A stretch of 64,000 nt of DNA from Trogon surrucura (taxonomy: Eukaryota > Chordata > Aves > Trogoniformes > Trogonidae), in NCBI GenBank assembly GCA_020746105.1, contig CM036620.1, positions 28,598,118 through 28,662,117 on the forward strand, written 5' to 3'. Of the stretch, positions 15,061-28,400 are shown one piece after another (the first letter of the stretch is position 1; each line of letters starts with the position of its first letter). The translations under genes and the position numbers were made by a program. The notes under the pieces are model-generated. The model saw nothing but the letters and a program-made list of their open reading frames with translations. It was not told the DNA's origin and did not search any database.

Positions 15061-16145
15061 AATGAGGACAGTCATCTCCTGGGCCTCTCTGTCACCTTTC
15101 TGTTAAGTTTATCCACAAATTGTTTAATTTTGCTTCTTCTCTGATCCATGGACGTAGTCGATCTATGACTACTTTTAGTTACCCTGTTAACTCAAGTGGC
15201 AAAAGACTACATTTAGTCAGAAGGTTGAATTTATAAAGAATTCCCATTAAAATCTCAGGAATTGCTGAGGAGCTGATGGCTAACAGTTCCTGAGAGGCTG
15301 GAAGATGATACAGAAACAAGCAACATTTAAAAATTCCATTAACGAAGCACAGAGAACTATATACCAGAACATAAAAATACTTCAAATACTCAAAACTAAG
15401 AAAGTGTTTGGAATTGTTTTACCCTCTTTGTATTATTGCATAATTCAGGCTTCTGTTAAATCTGCTTATTTTCTGCTTGATCTCCATCTCATTTAGAAAG
15501 ATTGTCCCTGTGAAGCCTTCACATTCTCCTGCCTAAGAGCTCTATGTAGTATTTATCTTACTCTGACAGCACACTGAAAAAAAGTAGCCCTAAGAGGAAA
15601 ACTCAGCACAAAAAGAAAGGAAGGCTGCCTGCTGTCCAGAGCGCTGGGCTGCAGATGTCTCCACTGCAATTCACCTACTCCTGTCTCTCTGAGACTATCG
15701 GTGAAGCAGGGGGGTAACAGAGTAAAGATTCAAGGTCTTCCTAGCCCAGTTATCAGACATTATGTGCTGTGAAAATGAATCATGCTTTCTTTCACCCGTC
15801 TGAAACATGATTTTCTTCTAAGGAAATCCTTAAAAATGTAATGGCAAGACAATTGCTCTTGCACGCAGCTTCCTTCTTCAGTTTTCCAAGAGCAAAATCC
15901 TTGTGTTGTCCTGCACAAAAACATATCTCCTTTTAACCTTACTCCACCATCTTTCCTCAAGTGTAACTGAGGACTGAAAGTGTTCAGCTGCTAAGGTGCA
16001 GTTTGTGTTGAATGCGAAAAAAAAAAAAAAATTGTCATTTTAAAAGATTCTCAGAGTGCCTGACAAACATCTCAAAGCAAGTGCCTTAAGAGTTTCTTCT
16101 GGGAGTAATAGACATGGTCATTTCAGTTAGCCTGGATCTTTTCAC

Positions 16146-16169
16146 AAAAAAAAAAAAAAAAAAAAAAAA
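16146..16169 (+). repeat. Poly(A) run, 24 bp
   Basis: Twenty-four uninterrupted A. No retrogene body was recognised upstream of it. Confidence 0.9.
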
Positions 16170-17352
16170 GGCTAAAAAAGGAAAAATACTTCAGCGTTAA
16201 GACTGTTTTGTTGTGAAATATTTCAGGCTTTGCTCCAAAATCCATTGAAATCAAGGATAGGATTCCCCTTGGCTTTGACTTCTGTTGGGTCAGCCAGAGC
16301 TTGGAAATACTTGTGACCTGGTGGAAGCTGTCACTCTCCCTGGGGTATAAAAGTAACATGTTGGCAAACTCAGGCATGATGCTACACACTCTGGTTTGAA
16401 GTTACCAGATGGTAACTTGGTGATGGAGTCCATAGATCATCTTACTTTTCCAGACACATCCCTCCCTTGGCTGGTATATAAATTTTCAATGAAGGACAGA
16501 ACTTTCTGGTCCTTAAATTGTTTACCTTGATGTAGTATCTCACAGCTTTTATCTTCAAACCAGAAATGGAAGGGGCGTTGTTTCTCTCAAGACAGCAAGA
16601 TTGTGCTTTTAAAAGATTTTAGATTAATAACTGTATTTACCCACCTTCTATTTGTTTGCTTCATTTTTCTTCTTCTCATCATTTCTCTAGTTATGTTATT
16701 GAAAATGTTATTGGGGGGGTAAAGATCAGTGCAAATACTAATGTACCTGTATTTTCTGATGCCTGACCAAGCAAGGCTTTCTTCCTTCTATGTTTGAAGA
16801 AAACCCGTTTATTTTTGTAATTCATTTTAGGCTCATTTCCTTTATGTGTTTCCCGGTTGTTGGCTGCCGTTCAGGATGGTGTATGCATGTGACCTGAGGA
16901 CAGCAAAGCTCTGCAGGACTCTACGCATGAAGGAACCACTGCGCCCACACAGGTGCTTACTGGGGAAGGTAGGAACTGGCTGTAGGAAAAATCCAAAGCG
17001 CATGTTTAATTTGGGGACCATTTGACATCAACTGTGCTGCCTGCCTGTGCTGTATTGTGAAAGCCCTTGTTTAAAGGGTTCCTGTCCTGCCTTTTGCTGC
17101 TGTGGGATGATGTTTTGTGTTGGATCACCTGCTTTGAAATGCAGCATGGCTTCGCCTCTCCTGAGCCTTGGAGGAGATGGGAAAGCAGTTGTGCTGTGTG
17201 ATGCATCCTGCAAAGCAGTCAGCAAAACCCCAGCTGTAATTGCAAATGTGACAGTAGGGACTGAGAAGGATGTTAAACCTCAGGCTTTAGGGCTTAAGCC
17301 AACCTCTGGTTGACCGGGAGTGAGATTGGGTGACAAAGGATTTGTTTTTCTC

Positions 17353-17487
17353 TTTTTCCTTTTCCTTTTCCTTTTCCTTTTCCTTTTCCTTTTCCTTTTC
17401 CTTTTCCTTTTCCTTTTCCTTTTCCTTTTCCTTTTCCTTTTCCTTTTCCTTTTCCTTTTCCTTTTCCTTTTCCTTTTCCTTTTCCTT
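17353..17487 (+). repeat. Pure hexanucleotide microsatellite (TTTTCC)n, about 22 copies
   Basis: About 135 bp with no interruption, hence a recent expansion and likely polymorphic. The minus strand is (GGAAAA)n, an all-purine strand. Every frame is open, giving artefactual KR, EK, GK (minus) and FL, FS (plus) dipeptide proteins that should not be annotated. It ends in TTGCAG (17486-17491) and so forms an extreme polypyrimidine tract before an AG (see the next entry). Confidence 0.97.
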
Positions 17488-17491
17488 GCAG

Positions 17492-17534
17492 TCTGGTCCT
17501 GGCCTTGCTGTGCTGAGTTGGAGATGTGGTCTCG
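17492..17534 (+). other. Possible cryptic exon created by the microsatellite
   Basis: The 135-bp pyrimidine repeat ends CCTTGCAG| and is followed 43 bp later by CTCG|GTATGT, a reasonable 5' splice site. Together they define a potential 43-bp exon on the plus strand, antisense to the CSMD gene. There is no coding evidence. Inference from splice consensus only. Confidence 0.2.
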
Positions 17535-20500
17535 GTATGTTTGAGCAGCACAGGGCAATATCCATAGTAGCTTGTGTTTTAATTCTTAGTGTTAATAATG
17601 GTATTAATTGCAGGGTGTCAGTGCATATGGGTGTCAGACTAATCAGGATTCAAAATTCTCTTGTGCTAGGTGCTGTACAGTCATAAACACACATTTCCTG
17701 CCCCAAATGCTTTTTAATAGCTCCTTTGGGGTATTGTACTGTTAAGCGACGCCTGTATTTACTTACTGCTTTGCTAATTTCAGAGAGATTTTTGGAAGAG
17801 TCAGATGCTGCATTGTTACTAGGAATTGAGAAATGGCAGATGTTTACTTTTTACACTTGAAGGCAAACCTGTGTTATCAAATCCTGTTGTATCATAACAC
17901 TGGGAAAAGGAAGGAGTACATTGTACCAGTCTGTGTGCACAGTAAAGGAAAATGTTTAAGCCCATGATCACCTGGTTTCATTTGTTGAAGCTCAGTGGAT
18001 TTAGTGTAATATATTAAATGTCACGTGTAAACATAGCTGCAGAGCTTTTCTTCAGGAACTCAGTGTTTTGTTTCTCTCCGGTGAAGCAGGATGCTCAACA
18101 TGTCTCTGAGGAAAGGAAGGTATTATGGAGCTTGGTGATGTGTCCCTTGGAAGAATGTGTCACTGCTCTCTGCCTACGGCAGTCACCGTCACTCTGATTA
18201 ATCGTTGCCCCGTTAAGGTTTCTCATACTTCAGAATACGAATGAAAAATGTGTTGATGCAATGTTTATTGAAAGGCCTTGTATTCACATTTCAGTTCTGG
18301 TCCAGGTCTGGATTTGGCTTTGTAGTGGTGTTGGTGAACATAGTTAATTCCCATGGAGGGGGGAAAAAAAATCAGTTATCTGCTTAGAAGTTCAGGAATA
18401 ACAGGATATAAATGACTGGTATCTGTATCACTGATCACTAATCTTAACCTGTCACTTTTGGCGCTCTCACTGAATCATATATAATCATATGTATGGAGCA
18501 GGGGTGTTCTCATGCAGAGATCTGGAAGCAAGGAGCTCAGGGTTCAACTGTCTCCAGGAGGACACGTCTTTGCATCCCTTGCCTTGGCCCAGGAATGAGT
18601 GTGGAGAACACTGTTCTTGCCCAAAGTGATTGTCACAGATGGAGAGAGATGGCACAAGCACCTGCAAGCATTATTCCAGGCAAACCTTACACAGCGCTGC
18701 CCCTCTTACCTCCACGGACATAGATGAAGGCTGGAGCTGGGTGTTCAGGAGACATTGAGTGTCATCATTTTTACATTACAGCAGCTTTCTTCCACTATCA
18801 CTAGGATTTCTTCTATGTGCCTGAACCTGGGCCTTTGCAAAACAAAACAATAGAGATATTAAACATGAATTTACAAATATCCTTAGAATTGTTGCCTTAG
18901 CAAAGAACTGCAGATGAAGAATTGAGTTTGTGTAAGCAAAACTGCTACATGTTTCAGAGACAGCAGCTTTCTTAATCTCTTCCTATGCTGCAGACAAATT
19001 TTCACTTTGCAGTCTGTTTGTGGAAGAGGAAAAAGGCCATTGCTGCCTTCTGCTTCTCAGGCAGAATTCCTGAAAAAGCAAAATGCATTCCTGCCTGATC
19101 TCTCTCTCCTTTATATTCAGCAAGATGGGCCTGTAAGGATCGTCAGTATACCCTTGTTAGTGTAGGACTCCAAGGAGAAGGCGTGTTGGAAGGATAAACA
19201 TGAGTGGGATGGGGAAGTGTTTCACACAGATGCCAAATCTCTGCTGGTCAGTGGTCCTAACTGGTTGTCACAGGTTAGAACAAGCCTACTGTCAGGGCCA
19301 GGATTAGAGCTGCTGTGGCTGAAAGCTGACCCTGGAGACCCTCACGATGCTTTTGTTAAGACAGTTTATTCAGGATCAGATCTAGCCCCTGCAGTTGCCC
19401 CTGGAGAGGAGCACAGGGAAACCTTGTCAGAAGGGTATTGTCCAAGGGGGTTGAGGGGCAGAAACAAGAAAAAGTGCAGTGCAGGTTAATATAAATGCTT
19501 TTAATCCTTGAACCTCCTCAGCATTAATCATTTCCAGCTGTAGCACGTGCCACTGTCTCTGTCAGAGTCCAGCTGGCTGTAGCGACTCCTACACAAGATG
19601 CCAGGTCTTCCCAGAAACCAGGATCATTAATGCCATGAATCCCACAGTCTCAGCTGCCTCAAGCCGCAGGGATTTTTTTCACAAACCTTTGTGTCCATGC
19701 AGTTTTCTCTTTTCTTACTCACTTTGAGAAATGCAGTAGGTTTTACACTGTCATGCCTACCCCTTTTCCTGTGTAATGTTTGTTCTTATGCTTCTGACAT
19801 GCTTAATTTTTAGCTGTTGTGCTGTTTTAATTGACATCTCTAGCAGATATGTGCAAATGCTACAGAAATATGGGAATGCTTACTCCCACTGTCGATAAAT
19901 TTGCATCTATTGCGTCTCTGCTACTTAATTTCTGCGAGTAAGGAAGGCTGCCTTTTGTTCTGTATTTGTGAAGTGCAGAAGCCATAGTAAGGTGTTCAAG
20001 TCCCTGAAGTTGAACATTAGCTCTGAGGTCCTCTTGGACCTGAGCCACCAGAGTAAGAGGAGCCATGCCTGGCTGAGTTTGCAGTGTGAACAACCATCTA
20101 TTTTTTCTTCCTTTTAAGCTCTAGGGAGAGGATGACCTGACAGGCAGAAAGAACATGCACAGCCCTACTCTGTGTGGGACTGTGACTCTTCTTTCCGAAG
20201 CTCTTTCTGAGTGAGTGCTGCTGGGAGAGTCCAGGTCAAAAGGGAAAATCAAACTATGCCCTAGGCTGTCACCACCAGGCATAAGGATGGTCCCTACTCC
20301 TGGAGCCGAGCTTAGGACTCGGAGTTCTCGGAGTCTGGACAGAGGCAAGAGCCCTTCATGTTCTACCTTGGCCATGGCTTAGGCTGTGCTGCCAAGCGAC
20401 TGTTCGAGCTTAATGCTCTGCTGCATCCATGTGTGGTCCTGAAGGGGACCCAGTCTGGATGAAGACATCCAGGGATGGCAATTCAGTTGCTTTCATTCAC

Positions 20501-22467
20501 AGTCTGCTTCAGTGGTTAATCATTCTCACAATGAGAAGTTGTATTTTACTCCTGGTTTTAATTTCTCTGACTCCAGCTTCCATCAAATGATGTTACGCTT
20601 TTCCTTGCTAAATTAAATAGCCCTCCAGGACTTTCTTGCTCCCCCTCCAGGGAAGTACTGGAAATACTTGTGCATTGTAATTGCATCACCTTTCAGTCTT
20701 CATTTTGATACTCACTAAACTGACTGTCCTTTCCAAGCTTTTCAAGTGGAAGGTGTAGTTTTTGTCTCTTGGGTCATTGTGAACATTCTCTTTTGCATCT
20801 TTTTCAAATCTTTGCAAAGGAATTAGTAACACCTAACTCATTGTCACTGTCATATGCTCCTCCTTCTGTCGCAGGAAATGTTTTTCTGTTATAGTATGAT
20901 ACTGGGACCTCAGAGTAGGATTTCTGGACATTCTGGCAGAGCCTTTCCTGAGTTTCTGTTCCAGGATGGTGACTGTCATCTTCTAAGTTTGTTCTGTGAT
21001 CTGTGTGTTTAGATACAGTGTTTTGCCCTGAAACCTATTAAAATGAAAATTTCATGGCCAGACCCAGCTTCTCAGACTGTCTCTGTTGTTCTGTAGGACT
21101 GCTTGTTTGTCTCAGTATTTTCATTCTACACATCTTTGACATCTGAGCATTTGATCACCAGTTTTTGAAAGCGCTTCTGGATCACTGGTGAGAGCAGTTG
21201 AGTTGTATAAGATCTAATATACTTCCATGCAAAAAAATCACTAGAAACAATGTGATTTCAGTTAAGGTTCTATAATAAAATTGCATTCTTGAAATCTCTC
21301 AGCCTGTCAAGCCACATCCATTTATATGAGCCAGTGTTTATCAGAATGTGCTGCAAAACTAAAACGAGCAGTTGAGCAAGATCTGTATATGCTCCACTAC
21401 ACACCTGCTATTTTCTTCATTAAACAAAGCACAGATTCTCAATGATGTTTTCCATAAAACTGTGTTGATGGTATTAATGACATACTTCACTGTCTGTCAG
21501 TTGAATCTTGTATTAACTTCCCCATGATTTTACTTGGGACTGTTGTGGAATTAATTTATCTGGGTCATCTTCCTTTTCCTTTTTTTTTTTTTTAAATTTT
21601 GGAATGATAAAATTCACTAACTGTGCATGCCAAAACTAATATGTGCGTCATATCTTTTGAATTTCTGTCCTGTCCTGTGGCATCCTGAAGACCAGGAAAA
21701 CATTCAGTGAAACCTACTGCATGTGAGAGCCTAAGACTTCATGCCCCCAACCCCTCTTCCATTCTACAAAGACTCATTTTGCAATAAATTTGAAAAACTT
21801 CATGGGTTTGGGGGCCAATAGCACTCCAAAACTTGAGTCCAGTATGTTTCAATATTCAAGAGGAATGCATTTACTGAAATTCTCTCTATTGTCTAGATAA
21901 ATCTGCTGTTGTTTTTGCAGTTTCTAAATGAATGACCCAATTTACTACATATCTAAGAAAGAATGTGTGGCTGCTTAATTCCTGGAAATAAAAAAACTAT
22001 GAGATAGAGAGTCAATTAAAAAAAAAAAACCAAAACACCATAACCCCACAACCCAAACATTGTCTTAGCTTGTACTTAGCTTGTACCTCACTGCTGCCAG
22101 ATTTTTTTATAGTCCAGTCAGGCAGGCAGCACGTTGACACAGCCCAGACTATGTGTTCTTACAGGAAAAAGCAGCATTTTTAATTAAACAAATTTGCCTC
22201 CTTTTTCATAGTGACAAGTCTACTGCAATTTACACTGTTATTCATTCTCCTTAAAAACGAAGTTCCTATCTTTTGTTCCAGCCAAGAGCTTTTGTTCTCA
22301 AATTCATAATTTTCTCTACCTGCAGTATTTGCCTTTGTTAACAAGAGCGGTATCATATAAAGACTTTTTATTAATTTTCCTTACAAATTATATGTTTAGT
22401 TAGACCTCATATCAATACCTTGGTCATTTTTCATTTCAGCCATTGCAACAGGAAGCAGCTTCAAGGT

Positions 22468-22665
22468 GATAGAATCATCACAGAATCATAGAATGGCCTA
22501 GGCTGGAAGGGACCTCAGAGATCATTTTAATCCAACCTCCCTGTTGTGGGCAGGGACGCCACCTCTGGAGTAGGTGAGGCAACACGTGAGAACTGAACGG
22601 GAATCAAACCCGCAACCTTTGGTGTTTCAAGCACCACACTCAACCCACTGAGATAAACCGATACT
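22468..22665 (-). mobile_element. tRNA-derived SINE with CR1 tail (TguSINE1-like)
   Basis: Read on the minus strand, a tRNA-like head (about 22590-22662) is followed by a CR1-type 3' tail ending at 22468. Pol III boxes are present: A box TATCTCAGTGGG (22644-22655) and B box GGTTTGATTCC (22600-22610). The anticodon arm still pairs (TGGTG-CTTGAAA-CACCA), as does the T arm (GCGGG/CCCGT). The acceptor stem does not pair, so this is a retroposon and not a working tRNA. Head and spacing resemble tRNA-Ile (GGTTAGCTCAGTTGG... GTGGTGCT... GGTCGCGGG). Known: songbird SINEs combine tRNA-Ile heads with CR1 tails so that CR1 reverse transcriptase can copy them. The family name is from memory. Confidence 0.85.
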
Positions 22666-25388
22666 CTGCTGCAGCCCAGCAGCACCAATGCAAAACTAAT
22701 GCAAGGTCAGTTTCATTTTGAACTGATCAGAAGATTTCTACTGAAACTGCTTTTACTTCTCCCCCTTCTCTTCAGAATAGTAGATTTTATTCCCGTATCT
22801 CATTTCAGTTTGCAATCCTTTCTGGTTAGGCCAATTAGCAGTATAAGTGGAAATACATGCTATTTTTGCTAATTATAAAAGGAAGAAAGTTTATTAAGTG
22901 CAAAGCAGAATGTGTTCTTGGGCTGCTAAATAATAAACTCCATGTAACAATAAAACATACCTGACAGCAGAGAACACAGGACATGCTCTATAGCAGGACA
23001 GTTTGGTGGGCACCATTCAACATTATTCTCACCTTTATTTATATTTGAAGATGGATTAGACTAAAAACCGCTTACGTTTTGTGTGTGTTCTTTAGGAACG
23101 ACTTCCAGCCCAGAGCAGAAGATCTTAATGGAGCACCAAGGCTGCTTGCAGGCTTAGAGAGTCTTCATGTGGACACAATTCTAAGATGGTCTCAGAGCCA
23201 TCCCTTGATATTAAATCTGTCTCCACGTTTTCTAGAGAATTTGTTTGGTGACTAGAATATTTTCCCCAAAGATACACTTCACGTGAGTTTCTGCTGAATA
23301 TCAGTGTAATGGAAGTCAGTTCTGAAACAGCATGTGCACCAAAATGTATATGGACAGTAGAAATGTAATTCTGAAGAGTAACAAGGGCATGAAAATATAT
23401 CAGGTGATCTCTCTCCAGTGAGGAATGTGAACACTTGAACCGAATTGCTTATGAAGAATTAGTGCAGGTAGTATTTAGTGCGTAGTTCTTGGCTGAAGTT
23501 TATTTGAGAAATAAGAAATACACTTTTGCCCTGCAGACAAGCCTACACAGAAGCAGAACTTGTCAGATTGACACTGAACTATTCCTTGAGCTCAGGGCTC
23601 CACTTTCACACCTGTTAAGTCCACAACAAAACTCCTCCTGGTTTTAGTGCTGAAAACATCAAGTCTGTGCTTTGGATGGTGTGTGGGGACCATTTTATTA
23701 AACATGCTAAGACTTACTGCCAAGGTACACTTTTCCATCCAGCTGTTGAGGCGCTTCATGAAGGTAAAAATTGTACTTATGCTGGGCCTGAGAGAACACG
23801 ATCATTTGGCTGCTGAGTTATGAAAGGAAGAGGTCCACTAAGCTCAAAAAATAGATTATAAGTTTGATTTGCTCAAGATAATGTGAGCTAAAGGGCACCT
23901 GGTCTAGTAATGTGAATATAAATATGATCCTAAATATGAATTTAGCAGTGGTGGTGTTAGTTGGCAAGTCACAGAGAGAAATCTGTAGAGGAATTCTGAC
24001 CTCAGTGAACTGAGTTTGTCGTGATGTCATTTGTACTGTATTTCCCCCCTTCAGAATCTCCACTGGATGAAGGTGTCTCCAAGGCACTGTGCAAGATACG
24101 CATTACCATAGAGAGAAAGACTGTGATTTTCCATCTATTAACAGACAGATCCTAAGTACCTGAGGTAAGAGAGAAAAATGGCAGTGGATGTCTCCAGTTG
24201 CTCGAAGTTTTGTTCATCGGTGCTTTATTTTTCCAGTTATATTCACACTGGACATATTTAATCGCTCATTTGAAAAGAGTATTTCTTCTCAGCTGATGTT
24301 GGCAGAGGTGGAATTCGGTGTGAAGCTGCAAAGGCTTAGAACATGGCTAGCTGCAAATGTCATTCCTCCAGCCAACTATCCCTGTCATCAACATTAAAAA
24401 TCCTGAAGGACCAGCCTTCTCAGACAGAAGCCACCGTGTTGTAATCATCTGCAGTAAGCTCAGGTCCAGTATCCTAGGACAAGCCTAAAGCAAACTGTTC
24501 TGAAGAATACCTTTTAAAAATTAATTTTCCAAACTGTAAGAAATTTATTTGTAATAATATGTAGTACTTAAATCTGAGGAGTGCTCATCTTCAGTGTAAT
24601 ATTCACACTTTATCTAGTGAATTTAACCAATTAAGTCACATGAAAACATTACAAATTGCAGACTTGTTAGCAAAGAATATTATAACTACATTGGAGCCAG
24701 ATGTTCAATTAAACTATTAATAGAACCCTTGACATTTTTTTTGCTCTCCTGAAGTGCAAAAACCCAAACCCATCCTAAAACCTCTTCTGTATCCCGTGAT
24801 GTTAGTAAGTAAAGAAGATTTAGCAAGCAAGTTGAATATATTTCACAACGTAGGCAAAATGCTTATGTTTTTCCGTACGTTCCAGCCTATTAGCTGCTGC
24901 TTAGGGATTAGCATATGAAAGCAATGTCTCCTTTGATTAATTTTCTTTAAATTATACTGTTTCTAGGAAACACTTTAATATGAGAGTGATTACCAGTTTC
25001 CCTCTCTACCTTTCTTAATGAAGCAAACAAGCCCAAAGATCACTCTAAGCTGTGCAAAGGCTTTTGAGAAAAACATTTTGCAGGCTATCTGACAGCTAGA
25101 GGAGCTTGAACTGCCAGGATTCATTTTTCTTAGAAAATCTGGAATAAATGCATCACAAAGTTGTTCATTTAATGTAAGTGTATTTCTGTGCTTAAAAGTA
25201 ATTCTGACCTGAAAACAGTATTCATGAATCATAGTCCATGGACATCTGTGCCAATAGTGAGGAAAAGCTGAGAAAAAATACATTTGTAAATTCTCTCCTT
25301 ACCTCTATTTCATATGATTTAACAAATATTTACTAGACTTTTAATGGATCCAGCAAATCATGCCAAAAGATGCCTATGGAACTAATTT

Positions 25389-25437
25389 TCATAGAATCAT
25401 TAAGGATGAAAAAGACCTCTAAGATAATCAAGTTGAA
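25389..25437 (-). mobile_element. Eroded CR1 3'-end remnant
   Basis: About 50 bp resembling the antisense CR1 terminus (CATAGAATCATTAAGGATG, then GACCTCTAAGATAATCAAG). Strongly diverged, so an old copy; the assignment is tentative. Confidence 0.55.
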
Positions 25438-28400
25438 GTAATTAGACATTAATATTTCATTTAGTATTTTGCAGTATCAGTACTTAAAATAACATCTCCA
25501 AATTGCTGAGGAAATACAGAGGGAATCATCACCAAAGACAATGGGGTGATGTTCATGCTGGAATCAACCTCTTGCTTAGGGGTCTGGGTGCCTGATGATC
25601 ACAAGGGTGCTACATCCCAGCAGCGCACGCTCACTCCAGTATCACTGAGCAATACTGGTGGTGTTCACATGTGGATGTTGCAACACATGCCTTCTCCAGC
25701 TGCTTGGAATTCCATTAGTTTGGGGTCACCATACTGACAAAAAACTTCTCCAGAGAGCAGACTACCATCAGGCACTGAAGCTTGAGGCAGTCAGGAAGGC
25801 TGTTGTCTGAGTATAAGTGGTGGAAACCTCTCATCTTTTTGACTAGAGGAAGAGTGTGATGTCCTTTCTTGGCTTGCAAGCTGGTCAGGAGAGATTGAGC
25901 ACCAGGTGTGTGTTGGGACAGTCCCAGCCATTTCGTGGGTAGGGCCTGTTCCACTCGTACTGCTTGTTAAAATCAGCCTAAGCTTGGAGATTTTGAGGTC
26001 TGGGTTTTCAGGGTTTGTTTCTTACTGATTGAGTTTTTCAAACAAAGAGGAGATGGGATAACAGTATCCAGCTGGATGCGGGAGGAGAGCTGTTGTTCTG
26101 CATGTGTCACTGTTTTTGTTTTTAATTTGGTTTTGTGGTTTCAGAGGCAGCTCAGTCTTGGCCTCTGCTTAGGCTCAGTGCCTAATTGTGTTGTCTCTGC
26201 TGATTGCACTGGTTGACACCAGCCTAGGAAACTAAGTGGCTGGAGTCCAACTTCTCAGGACCTCTAGAGATTCTCCTGATCAGACACTGTACTGACCAAA
26301 GCTTGCCTTTGATTAAGAGCTCTGCAGATACCTTGTGTCTTAAATACCTCTGGAAAAAGCTGGGCATGCTCTTGGGAGTAGACTTGTACCCTCCACTCAG
26401 CACATCAACTCTCTTGAGGCACTCATGCTGTGGTCTTGCAACCGGAGGGGTTCTGCCTGCTGGGTGTTGTGCAGAGCTGCTGGAGAGGACAGCAAATGAA
26501 AAATCGCACTGCCTTTGTGAAGCAGATTGCTTTGCCAGTCTTTGATAAAGTATTTCCATTGCACAACTGCTGTTTAGAGGCTGAAGGCTAGCCCACTAAG
26601 CTGGACAGAGAGCAAAAAGGGATTGGTAAGTGCCAGGCACGGTGAGCAAGGGAGGAACTCTCCTCCAGATGCCTGCTGGACTGATTCTCAGAAGCTGTAC
26701 TATAAATGACAGAATAACATTTAACTGTCTTAGACATCGTTTTGGATAGAGGATGCCCACCAGGTTTGTGTGCTCAGGGAAGGTGAGAAGGAGCACAAGT
26801 CCTCAGTCACCGTTGATCCTATGGCAGTCATTTCATTGAGGTGCTACTGAGCAGAAAGATGAAATTCTTGAGGGACAGAACATGGTTCAAAAAAACATAT
26901 GGGAAACAGCGTTGCCTGCTGATGATCCCTGAAGAGTTTTATTAAATTGGCCTCTTCATAAGGGAAAACTAGCAGCCATTGATGTAAATTTATTGCTCTC
27001 CCTCCTTCTTTGCTCTGTTAGAAATTGCTGCAACTGATATTTTTTTTAAATGAATACATTATGTGAGTGAAAGCAGTGACGGATCAGAGCTGGAGTGCTT
27101 TCTACTCCCACTTCACACATTGTTCTAAAGATTCTTGCATTGATCGATGTTGGCAAAATTATTCATGGTTGTTTCTTGCACCGGTTTTAGGGCTGCAGTT
27201 ACCTCATGTTGTTTTGTGGTATTATAGCAAGCTGCAATGCAGTTATACCCAGCATCCATGTTGTTGTTCTATCCACCAGCAGAAAAGCGATGGGAAATGT
27301 CCTCAAATCAACTTTTATTCTAAGAGCAGTACCACAAAGAGATGGCTGCACAGCCAGGATCCACTATTTATGAGACTTTATTTGATTCTTTTAATTTGAT
27401 TTCTTCCAGTTCAAACAGAAATCTGTGAACCAGAAATCAAAGAAAATTTGATTACAGAAGTACCCGAATGCAACATTTTTTAACCAAAATATTTCCCTCG
27501 CTCAGCAGCTGCTCCAGGGGACCATAATGTCCTTGTTGCCGACAACAAGGTCTAGGGAGTAGTGAGGGAGCCCACAGGGTGTCTGTCCCTGCTGTACATG
27601 TTGCTTCAGAGCAGCCCAAAACTACCAGCTCCTCCATCTCAGCTCTCTCACAGCAACACTGGCATTTCTAAGAGCCTCGTGTCATGCTCTGGTTTAGGGA
27701 TTTCAGGAGTACTTTAGAGTCTGGAGCAGAGTCTCGTCAGGTTCTGCACCTTCAATTCACTAATTCAGTGCCCAAGAATCCAGAAGAGTATTCAGGAAAC
27801 CAAAATCTCAAAGTAAGTGGGCAAGAGTGAAATAACAGGCTCTCTCACATTTCTGCATTACTTGTTGTAGGCTTTCTGTACACAGTATTTTAAATTATTT
27901 AGATCAGAACAGAATATGCAGGCTACAAACTTGGAATGTTCATGCAGTCTTAGTTACATCAGACACAGCTTTTTATTTTCAGTGAGATTTATAAAACAAG
28001 CCAGTTACCTCCAAACACAGCACAGTAGCATTCATTCGTCTTCTCTGAATAATGCCAACCCATGCCTTGCAGGGTTGACTTTGATTTTAATGGTAATTTT
28101 GAAGAATTGATTTAATTTTGGTTTTCCTGTGCAATGCCTAGGCTGCAGGTGTCTAATGAAAATATTGCCAAGGTAAATTCTACTACTCACAGTCCCTGTG
28201 TTCCCACTGCAAATTATTTGCCTTTTTGAGTTTTAAAGGGTGATGTAAAAAAAAAAAAAAAGGCATTAGGCGTGACCTTGACATTGTACATTTAATTCCT
28301 CTCTTCCTGGTGACATTCTCAGATGTATAAAGTGACTGCATCTTTCCCAGGTGCTTCCAAACAGCTTAGAGAAGTCCTTCCTGCAACTCATTACTGACTT

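Larger units (their letters stand above)
15061..22467. other. Intron-like sequence with the hexanucleotide tract
   Basis: Apart from the poly(A) run at 16146 and the (TTTTCC)n tract at 17353 I see no mobile element or gene. Slightly GC-richer patches near 18.5-18.7 and 20.1-20.45 kb contain only short chance frames. Confidence 0.55.

Noticed and set aside
17280-17686. Six overlapping open frames with Lys-Arg, Glu-Lys, Gly-Lys, Phe-Leu or Phe-Ser dipeptide repeats
   Set aside because: All are translations of the pure (TTTTCC)n microsatellite; any frame is open there.
22590-22662. Functional tRNA gene
   Set aside because: Anticodon and T arms pair, but the acceptor stem does not, and a CR1 tail follows, so it is a SINE head.
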